DNA of 27,869 nucleotides from Collinsella sp. (GTDB lineage: Bacteria; Actinomycetota; Coriobacteriia; Coriobacteriales; Coriobacteriaceae). Below the pieces are notes generated by a model that had not been told where the DNA came from, ran no database searches, and saw only the letters and a list, made by a program, of their open reading frames with translations. The translations under genes and the position numbers were made by a program. This document shows, piece by piece, positions 8,701 to 14,754 of the stretch. The stretch lies in assembly GCA_018378775.1 (NCBI GenBank), contig JAGZWV010000024.1, forward strand, positions 1-27,869, given 5' to 3'. Every line of letters starts with the position of its first letter. Positions within the stretch are counted from its first letter, which is position 1.

Positions 8701-9146
8701 AGGCGGAAGAGCTCGACCTTGCATCCAATACCGTCGTAACGGGCATTCGAATTGAATACGGTGCGGTAGCCGCCGACTTTACGACTCGAAGCGATGCGGA
8801 TTCTTGGACCCGCGATGATCTCAAAGATGAGCACGACGACCTTGACGATGCCAAAGCAATCCTTGGCACAGACGCTCGGGGCGCAATCGTGCACATGCAG
8901 GCGACGTCGGCTTATACGCCCCAAACCGCACTCACCAACAGCGCACGCGTCGATCTTTGCCGCAACGGCGGCGGCGATAAACTTGAGTCACATGACGAGG
9001 ACCGTGTCATTCAACGCTGTACCCTACTGCAGGACCTACCGGCAACAGGATCAGTTCCCATCGCCGCTTGCATCACCGCGCTCCTGACCTCGGGTGCCGC
9101 AGCCCTATGGTTCGCTCGCCTTAGGTCGACCCCAAAGAAGCGCTAG
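5715..9146 (+). CDS. Sortase-anchored thioester/CnaB-type adhesin
   Basis: A 1143-residue cell-wall adhesin. A signal peptide covers about residues 1-36 (cleavage after AFA). It is followed by a putative thioester domain: AYCMN with Cys70 and TQLAVW with Gln128 match the Cys and Gln motifs whose side chains form a covalent thioester for host binding. Six CnaB/SpaA-like domains start near residues 210, 307, 411, 532, 640 and 751. Each begins with a Lys-bearing strand (RIVKLD, EISKFK, QIVKRD) and most end with a Glu-bearing strand (VETKAPAGY, YESKAPEGY), as in self-formed isopeptide bonds. A distinct acidic region (about 841-1107) precedes the sorting signal LPATG at 1108-1112, a hydrophobic helix and a basic tail. 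The RBS is AAGGAG 7 nt before the ATG. No sortase gene is in the window. The ligand is unknown. Confidence 0.93.
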   Translation: MSNASTHSVHSAIATGPLLLLLFLLFGCLAPGAAFAVDGYDQLGFRTISDDCGPFFIGKYEAQDASIAYCMNQERPGPTKPGGPWLNFDQGWVWLDDEFAAIVCHGYPTATSFGGYHLSPDRARAATQLAVWMLNGTTHVDGTYSYTTAQGKTKSGHFTTDNEVVAAARWLHDSAKSGSIKAAPHRARRYLGAVSGGSKRQDMLYVLPAVSVSFKKQSANAAITSGNNTYQFDGATFDIFESASGARVGTIKMDSNGRAQATLLPNTAYYLVETKAPAGYVPRHDRIAFTTGNDGGRVAIDEQPGTINLRIVKLDAATNAGPQAGSSLAGAEFTCVSQSTPGWAQILTTDESGRATLVDVPLGTFTIYESKAPEGYLPSNDSWTYTVGADQLGDSGVVEIESRISDIPIAFDLEISKFKDYGNSDQSGLEQPAGGVVFEVVSNSSQQVVGTLTTNIYGFASTKDQPEAWFGTGKRPAGVHGAVPYDRAGYTIREVPETVPEGFKRAGEWTVGANQISNGAELQYIVDNHALSTHLQIVKRDAQTGASVPLAGFTFQLLDSNHEPVSQTCWYPAHNVMDTFTTDATGTVTLPESLVPGTYYVREASAKEPYLVGEEIEVNIPADMNLTPVVIASYYDHAATGNIRIVKTDAVDGSSLAGAVFEIRASGDIVRPDGSIAALDGETVAAVTTDETGEARADDLPLGSGTARYEVVETQAPAGFLLDRTSHIVDLTYADQKTPVVEARLNVSDDYTKVDISKVDASGEQEVEGAQLTLYGPDKTEIDSWTSSDKPHRVEHLAPGTYSLREMMSPRTYDLAEEITFEIKDTGEAQSVAMKDAPIEIKGQVDKRQELVQPIEKGLLANGDGKNRATTQTNSDGLFSYTIDARNDSATWVDEFTITDDLECAKDGTARFISIETPVAIGDLNGLCNVWYRTTPLDSTDVDEPANATLDDGHENPWLESDEVKESLGEDCRLVDYDGWRLWKADVSTTESTTLEAEELDLASNTVVTGIRIEYGAVAADFTTRSDADSWTRDDLKDEHDDLDDAKAILGTDARGAIVHMQATSAYTPQTALTNSARVDLCRNGGGDKLESHDEDRVIQRCTLLQDLPATGSVPIAACITALLTSGAAALWFARLRSTPKKR

Positions 9147-9155
9147 CGCGATGAA

Positions 9156-9191
9156 AAAGCGGGCGAGCCAGTCCCCTGGCTCGCCCGCTTT
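9156..9191. terminator. Bidirectional terminator between convergent genes
   Basis: A perfect 15-bp stem (9156-9170 with 9177-9191) around the 6-nt loop GTCCCC. The minus-strand side ends in a TTTTT run. On the plus strand the Ts are within and just after the stem. It separates the plus-strand adhesin from the minus-strand small membrane protein. Confidence 0.9.
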
Positions 9192-9212
9192 CAATCATGT
9201 AAATCGCCGTAT

Positions 9213-9431
9213 CTACTCTGCAGACGAAGATCCACCATCAACGATTGCCTGCTCGGACTCAGGAATCCCATCGGCACCCGTACTCTGTTCTTGCTCCACC
9301 TCTTCGCTGATTGCGGAGGCGGGGGTCGAGCCCTTTGCACCCACGATGTAGGCAGCCCCAAATCCTAACGCAATGGCAATCAAGGTCAAAATCACGTAGA
9401 CAGGCCAATGGCGCTTAATATACGAAAACAC
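9213..9431 (-). CDS. Small single-pass membrane protein, unknown function
   Basis: A 72-residue protein that begins with GTG at 9431, chosen because AAGGAG lies 7 nt upstream. A short basic N-terminus (FSYIKRHW) is followed by one membrane helix (PVYVILTLIAIALGFGAAYIV) and an acidic, Ser/Glu/Gln-rich tail of about 40 residues, probably outside the cell. Its start is 21 nt after the stop of the giant M28-like gene, so the two form an operon, and the small protein may be an accessory subunit of the large one. No family was recognised. Confidence 0.75.
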   Translation of the reverse strand: MFSYIKRHWPVYVILTLIAIALGFGAAYIVGAKGSTPASAISEEVEQEQSTGADGIPESEQAIVDGGSSSAE

Positions 9432-9452
9432 GTTGACTCCTTAGAGCTCCGT

Positions 9453-12400
9453 CTACGAACGGCGGATAACCTCGGTCACGACCTCGGATACCGTGGCAAT
9501 GTTCGTCGGGTTGACATTGTGGGGCAGGTCGTCCTCGGTACGAGCGCAAGCCAGACGCGTGCCGTCCACGCCGGCGATGGTGAGGGCTCGGCGGCTCGCC
9601 TCGAGCGCGGCATAGGCATCGGTCTTGGCATAGGGCATCTCGAGCGCGCCACAATCGACATGGAACGACTTGCACACCTTGCTGACCAGGTTCATGATGC
9701 GGCGATCGCCCTTGAGCAGCTGCTGTTCGCCCTCGACCGTCACCACCGAAAGCCTACCGGCGCCGACGGATTCAAGATTGATGAAGAATACGCCGCGGAG
9801 CTTATCGCGATGCGAAGCCAAGAAGGCCTTCATGCCGGCGCCATCACAATCCGAGGCGCCCGTTGCCACAAACCAGATATCGTGACCGAGCAGCTCATCA
9901 TCGCCCATAGAGGCGACAGCCGAGAGCATATCTTCGGAAGAAGCGCCATCGGAAGACGTAGCGCCGCCCTTCCAGCCATCGTTATCGTCCTCGAAGTTAT
10001 CCCACGAACCGATACCGCGACCGGACTTCTTGGCATCGTAATCGTCTTCGACGCCCAGCCAATCACTCATGCTGTCCTGCTCGTTTTTCCTTTTACGACC
10101 GAACAGGCCACCCAGGCCGCGTTTGCGAGACTTGGGTGCCGCCGGGGCGGGAGCCGAAATGGTCTCGATCGGCTGCGCGCCCGACGCAACGGGCATAGAA
10201 GGCGCAACGGGTGCCGATGTGGGTTCGGGACCCTGGGCAGTAGCAAAGGGGTCGTTGACCTGGGCAGAGGGATCGGGAAGGTCGAACAGCGACGTGCGAG
10301 ACGCAACGTTTGCCTGCTTCATAGACGGCAGCGACGGATCGGGGACCGAAGCCAGCGGAGACGAGGAAGGTGCAGGCGACGGTGCCGACGCCGGATCGGG
10401 AACATTCATCTGCGGACGCGGCGATGCCTGGGAGGAAATCTGGGCCATAAGGGAATCGACCGTTTCGTCCTGGGTGGGAGCGACATTGGCAACCGTGGCA
10501 CCGGAACCACTCGGGGTCGGCATGGTGAAAATCTGCGTGGAGTAAGGCCTCGACTCATCCGTCTCGGGAGTCTCGGAAACCGCAGGCACTTCCTCCTGCT
10601 CGACCTCGGTCGAATCACCTTGATCGGCTGCCGCGTATTGCTCTTCGTCAGAGTTGGCCTCGACGGACTCGTCCTCGGCGGCATCTTGGATTTCGGCAGC
10701 ATCAATGGGCTCGTCATCGTCTGCCGCGTCGCCCTGCTCATCGGAAATAGGAAGGGGCTCGGCAATTGCGGTGCCTTGCTTTTCAAACGTTATCGTGGAA
10801 TCGAACTGCGCGGCATCAAACGACATGGTGCTATCGACGTGCTGCTGAGCCTCGAAAGACGTTGTTGCCTCAACAACATCCGCTGACGTCGGTTGCTGGG
10901 ACTCAAAGGACGTCGTAGCTTCGGCAGCGTCGACGGGCCCGGACTGCATAGCCTCGTTCTGCTCGAACTCTTGCGCCGCGCGCTCACGTGCCGCCTCGGC
11001 TGCCTGCTGCTGAGCGATAGCCTCCTGCTCGGCAGCCTCGCGTGCGGCAGCGCGCTTCTCCTCGAAATCGTCGACAAATTTCCTGCCCTTTGCAAGCGCA
11101 CCCTTAAAGAAGCTGGAAGCGCTGGCGCCAATCGAAGAGAACGCGGATGCAATATCGGCATGGGGCGTTGCCGCGGGAATCTCGGCAGAGAAATCAGTAT
11201 CGCTCTCGTAAGACACGCGCCTCGGCTGTTCAACGTAATCGTCGTCAGACTCGTCCGCAACGTCTTGCGCCGGCGCGGCGGGAGCCAAAATGTCCAGTCC
11301 TGCCGCGGGATCGATCGCGGACACCGCCTCGGGCTCGGCAACGGCAGCGGTAACCGCGGCAGACTCATCATCCGCAGTGACAACGGGCGCAGGCTCGGGC
11401 TCAAACGTCGGCTCCTCGCCCTCCTCGTAATCGAGCGTGCAGGACTCGGGAAGCATTCCGAGTGCACGGATGGCATCCGAACCAAAGCGAATGTTGCCGG
11501 CGGCGTTGCGATAGAGCTTGGGCTCGGGCTCGGCCGCGGCAGGCTCCTCCGCCGGCTCAGCAGCGGGAACCTCGTCATTGAACTCTTCGGCCTGGACAGC
11601 CTGATTCTGATCATCGGGCACGATGGCGCCAATCAGCGTCTCGTCGGCAGACGCACCCTCAAAGCCCTCAATCTGCTCGTCAAAAGCCTCGCCCTGTTCG
11701 GGCTCGGTTTGAGCGTCGGGAGCAATCGGCTGACCGAACTCGTCCTCGGCGTAGGTAGGCTCTTCGTACTCGATGGTGTTGCCGTAGTCGTTTTGCTGCT
11801 GGGCCGCGGCATACTCCGCCGCCGCGCGCGCCATTTCCTCGGCACGACGTTTCTGCTCCCCAAAATAGGTATCGAACGGAACATCGTCGGGAAACTCGTT
11901 CTCGCCCTGGAAGGGAGCAACGTTGTCCATAACGCCGAGCATAGCGGCGACAGAAGACTTGTTGCACACCGCGCCGGACGTATAGGGAAGAACGTGGCGG
12001 TTAGAGATGATGTTTGCCGCGTTGGCAAGTGCAACGAGGGAAGCGAGGATCGCGACAATCCACAGCAGAACCTTGAGCGCGCCGGGGAGCGGCAGGATAC
12101 GCAGGATGGCAACGGCAGCAGGGGCAATCGTGGCAACGGGCAACAGCTTGGCGATGAGCGCACGATACGAAGCATAGGGCTCGCGGGCGAGCAGCTCAGC
12201 ACGGGGAGAGTCGTAGTGTGCGACAACGACCACCGGGCGGTTGCGCGGAGACGCGAGCGGGCCCGAGGCCTTGTGGTAGGCGATGACATTTTGGCTCACG
12301 CCCGTCTTGCCCAGGCGCGAAACCACGGGGTGGCCCGTGCGCTCGAGCACGTAAAGAACGGCGCCGACAATGGCCAGCAAGGTGCCGACCAAGCCGATAC

Positions 12401-12629
12401 CGCCGCCGATGCCCATCAGCAGGGCGCCGGCAAACGCAAGAATACCGGTAACGGCAAATGCCAATCTACTGGGCGCCGGGGCATTGAACTCCTGAACCTC
12501 GGGATCAAAGCCGTGGTTGCGGAAGATCTGAGCGATATCCTCGGCAGCCAAGCGCTCTTCTTCGCTGCATGCCGGCGTAATGCCGGTGTTCTGCAGCAGG
12601 TGGTTAATATAGTTCTGGGTGTTCGCCAT
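9453..12629 (-). CDS. Giant membrane M28-peptidase-like protein with altered active site
   Basis: A 1058-residue protein. Residues 1-50 resemble the N-terminus of M28 zinc aminopeptidases (EERLAAEDIAQIFRNHGFD). Two hairpins of membrane helices follow (about 56-95 and 162-205). The M28-like core is split: the first half has VVVVAHYDSP (H138, D140) and GAVCNKSSVAAML (C222 where M28 enzymes have the bridging Asp); the second half starts near 905 with FVATGASDCDG (S926-D927 where M28 has Glu-Glu), NLESVG (E953 for Asp) and PHNVN (H1037). Between them lie about 670 residues of low-complexity, Ala/Glu/Pro/Ser-rich acidic sequence. The frame extends to 12779, but ATG at 12629 has GGAG 5 nt upstream and the conserved start. 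It is either a divergent peptidase or a pseudoenzyme. The family is fairly sure, activity is not. Confidence 0.75.
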   Translation of the reverse strand: MANTQNYINHLLQNTGITPACSEEERLAAEDIAQIFRNHGFDPEVQEFNAPAPSRLAFAVTGILAFAGALLMGIGGGIGLVGTLLAIVGAVLYVLERTGHPVVSRLGKTGVSQNVIAYHKASGPLASPRNRPVVVVAHYDSPRAELLAREPYASYRALIAKLLPVATIAPAAVAILRILPLPGALKVLLWIVAILASLVALANAANIISNRHVLPYTSGAVCNKSSVAAMLGVMDNVAPFQGENEFPDDVPFDTYFGEQKRRAEEMARAAAEYAAAQQQNDYGNTIEYEEPTYAEDEFGQPIAPDAQTEPEQGEAFDEQIEGFEGASADETLIGAIVPDDQNQAVQAEEFNDEVPAAEPAEEPAAAEPEPKLYRNAAGNIRFGSDAIRALGMLPESCTLDYEEGEEPTFEPEPAPVVTADDESAAVTAAVAEPEAVSAIDPAAGLDILAPAAPAQDVADESDDDYVEQPRRVSYESDTDFSAEIPAATPHADIASAFSSIGASASSFFKGALAKGRKFVDDFEEKRAAAREAAEQEAIAQQQAAEAARERAAQEFEQNEAMQSGPVDAAEATTSFESQQPTSADVVEATTSFEAQQHVDSTMSFDAAQFDSTITFEKQGTAIAEPLPISDEQGDAADDDEPIDAAEIQDAAEDESVEANSDEEQYAAADQGDSTEVEQEEVPAVSETPETDESRPYSTQIFTMPTPSGSGATVANVAPTQDETVDSLMAQISSQASPRPQMNVPDPASAPSPAPSSSPLASVPDPSLPSMKQANVASRTSLFDLPDPSAQVNDPFATAQGPEPTSAPVAPSMPVASGAQPIETISAPAPAAPKSRKRGLGGLFGRKRKNEQDSMSDWLGVEDDYDAKKSGRGIGSWDNFEDDNDGWKGGATSSDGASSEDMLSAVASMGDDELLGHDIWFVATGASDCDGAGMKAFLASHRDKLRGVFFINLESVGAGRLSVVTVEGEQQLLKGDRRIMNLVSKVCKSFHVDCGALEMPYAKTDAYAALEASRRALTIAGVDGTRLACARTEDDLPHNVNPTNIATVSEVVTEVIRRS

Positions 12630-12827
12630 GTGCGCTCCACATCCATAATCCGACAAATAGGCCCAATGCATGCACATTAGAACCGTATATAGTCGAAAGT
12701 ATACCCCGAGCGAGCGCAAACGACCGAATTCGGGCCATCTTAACGCCTCGAGCGGACAAGGATATAGCCTAATCTCCATATCGGACTAAAATCATGGCAG
12801 CAAACCACCTTCTCATGCGAGGACTCT

Positions 12828-13850
12828 ATGACGGCAAGCGACGCGACCGCGACAATTAAAAAGGGGAATTCGGAGCCCGGTTTCGATAAAACGGCTCAGC
12901 GCATCCTCAATCTTTTCTTTGTGCTCAACAGCTCCCCCGAACCGCTGACGACCGAGCAGATCGTCTTGGATTCTGACCTGGGATATGGCTCGGGCAACAT
13001 CGACTCGGATAAGCGCAAGTTTCGGCGCGATCGTGACAAACTGCTCGAGCGTGGCATCTTAATCAAGGAAGTTCGCCCCGCCGGTGCGCAGGAGACCGAG
13101 GAAAGCTCGTGGACAATCGACCGCGAGCACACGTTTGCAGCAGGTGGCCTCATCACCGCAGACGACGCCGACATCCTACTCAACGCCATCGACCAGACGC
13201 TAGCGGCCGGCTCTTCCACCTTTGCCGCGCCGCTTGCCGATATTCGCTCCAAAATTGCCTACCTCACCGGCATGTCGGCGGTGGACGAAGCACCGATCCG
13301 CCGCTCTCCCACCGTCGATGCGGTATGGAGCGCCTTTGCCGAGCGATGCGCGCTGCGATTTTTATATCAGAACGGACGCGGCGAGCAGAAAGAACGTACC
13401 GTCTGCGTCTACGGCATGTTCGAGCGCGAGGGCGTGGCGTACTTCTGCGGCCTCGACAATGCCACCGACGACATCAGGACATTCCGCTGCGACCGTATCG
13501 TTCGCGCTTGGCGTCCTTCGAAGGCCTACGCCATCCCTGCAGACTTCAATCTCAACGACTATCTGTTCTTTGAATTCGATTTTGCCGACCGACCGCCCGT
13601 TGCAGCCACGTTCTCGTTCGCCCCTCAGACGCAGATCGATATGATCAACGGCCTCACGCGCGGGCGAGGTGAGCTCGCACACACCGATGCGGGATGGACC
13701 TGGACCGTTGACGTGCGCGATCTTGAAGCCGCCGCCTCATTTTGCATGGCCCACGCCATGGACGGCATGAGGCCCATGGCCCCCAAATCGCTCAAGCAGG
13801 CGTGGAACCACCTCATTGAAAGGACGGTGCACGAGCATGCCCGTGCGTAA
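12828..13850 (+). CDS. WYL-domain transcription regulator (PafB-like)
   Basis: A 340-residue regulator with an N-terminal winged-helix segment (about residues 20-90; AQRILNLFFVLNSSPEPLTT, then a basic KRKFRRDRDKLLERG stretch), a linker region and a WYL-type domain (about 165-235; RFLYQNGRGEQKERTVCVYG and DIRTFRCDRIVRAW). WYL domains often sense nucleic acid. The RBS is AGGA 4-5 nt before the ATG. It overlaps the next WYL gene by 14 nt, the arrangement of actinobacterial pafB and pafC, whose products form a heterodimer activating DNA-damage genes. No proteasome genes are nearby, so the assignment is by architecture only; it could also be another WYL regulator pair. Confidence 0.82.
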   Translation: MTASDATATIKKGNSEPGFDKTAQRILNLFFVLNSSPEPLTTEQIVLDSDLGYGSGNIDSDKRKFRRDRDKLLERGILIKEVRPAGAQETEESSWTIDREHTFAAGGLITADDADILLNAIDQTLAAGSSTFAAPLADIRSKIAYLTGMSAVDEAPIRRSPTVDAVWSAFAERCALRFLYQNGRGEQKERTVCVYGMFEREGVAYFCGLDNATDDIRTFRCDRIVRAWRPSKAYAIPADFNLNDYLFFEFDFADRPPVAATFSFAPQTQIDMINGLTRGRGELAHTDAGWTWTVDVRDLEAAASFCMAHAMDGMRPMAPKSLKQAWNHLIERTVHEHARA

Positions 13851-14754
13851 ACTCACCAGCGAGCAGAGGCTCTCGCGCGCCATCGACATCATGGAGGCCC
13901 TCTACGCCGCCGGCGATGGCGGCATGACACGAACCGAGATTTGCAGCCGCTTTGACATCACGGGGGCGTCGCTCGACGAGATTCTCGAGATCGTCTCGAC
14001 GCTCGCGGACCGAGAATCGGGTGCGCGCATCATCTGCGAATGCCACGGCGAGCGTGTGGTCCTCACCGGTGACGCCGGACGTGTGCTACCGCTGCGCCTG
14101 AGTGCCGCCGAAGGCGCTGTGCTCAACCATGAACTTGAATCGTTGGGGATCGAGACGCAGACGGCAGCTCGGATTCGACATGCCCTTCTGCCCGAAGAGC
14201 TCGGCTATAACCAGCGCGTCTTTGACACCGTCAACCACGGGTCGCACTGGCAGCAGCTGAGCTGCGCCATTCAGGACGGTGTTCGTTGCCGCATCTCGTA
14301 TCGCTCGATGGACGATGCGCGGCCACGCGAGCGTCTGGTCGACCCCTTGCGCATTACGGTAAACGGCGACCAAACATACCTGATTGCCTGGGACATCGCG
14401 GTCGATGAGCAGCGCACCTATCGCATGGATAAAATCGAGGGACTCACCTTGACGGAAGACTCCGTCGTGCCTCACGCACCGGGCGTCGCATCCCTCCACG
14501 ATTCCCTTGCCCGGACGCAGCGTAGCGCAAAGCTCTTGATGCCATTCGATATGGCGGAGCATCTGGACTGGGCCGGCATCACCCTAATCGAACGCAGCGG
14601 GGCAGACATGGCAACGGTAACCGTGCATTACGGCTCCGAGCGTTGGCTACTGAGCCAGATAATCGCAGCGGGCGGAGCCATCCGCATCTTGGATGACCCC
14701 GCCCTGTCAAAGCGTCTGTGCGATATGGCAAAAACCCTCGTCTGTCCGCTTTAG
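13837..14754 (+). CDS. WYL-domain transcription regulator (PafC-like)
   Basis: Second WYL protein of the pair, 305 residues from ATG 13837. The N-terminal helix-turn-helix (LSRAIDIMEALYAAGDGGMT, TRTEICSRFDITGASLDEIL) is followed by the WYL core (CRISYRSMDDARPRERLVDP, QTYLIAWDIAVDEQRTYRMD). A TTG further upstream at 13816 keeps the frame, but the ATG is preferred even though the nearest AAGGA is about 14 nt away; overlap with the first gene suggests coupled translation. Its TAG stop interlocks with the TAA of the opposing DinG-like gene over 4 bp (14751-14754), so there is no room for a terminator. A role with its partner in DNA-damage control is inferred from the PafBC family. Confidence 0.82.
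   Translation: MPVRKLTSEQRLSRAIDIMEALYAAGDGGMTRTEICSRFDITGASLDEILEIVSTLADRESGARIICECHGERVVLTGDAGRVLPLRLSAAEGAVLNHELESLGIETQTAARIRHALLPEELGYNQRVFDTVNHGSHWQQLSCAIQDGVRCRISYRSMDDARPRERLVDPLRITVNGDQTYLIAWDIAVDEQRTYRMDKIEGLTLTEDSVVPHAPGVASLHDSLARTQRSAKLLMPFDMAEHLDWAGITLIERSGADMATVTVHYGSERWLLSQIIAAGGAIRILDDPALSKRLCDMAKTLVCPL

Noticed and set aside
9408..10886. 492-residue plus-strand frame rich in Arg and Gly
   Set aside because: Antisense to the same gene; Arg/Gly runs mirror Ala/Glu/Pro codons of the real protein.
10893..12680. 595-residue plus-strand frame opposite the M28-like gene
   Set aside because: Antisense shadow of low-complexity, GC-rich coding; the minus strand has the recognisable domains and RBS.
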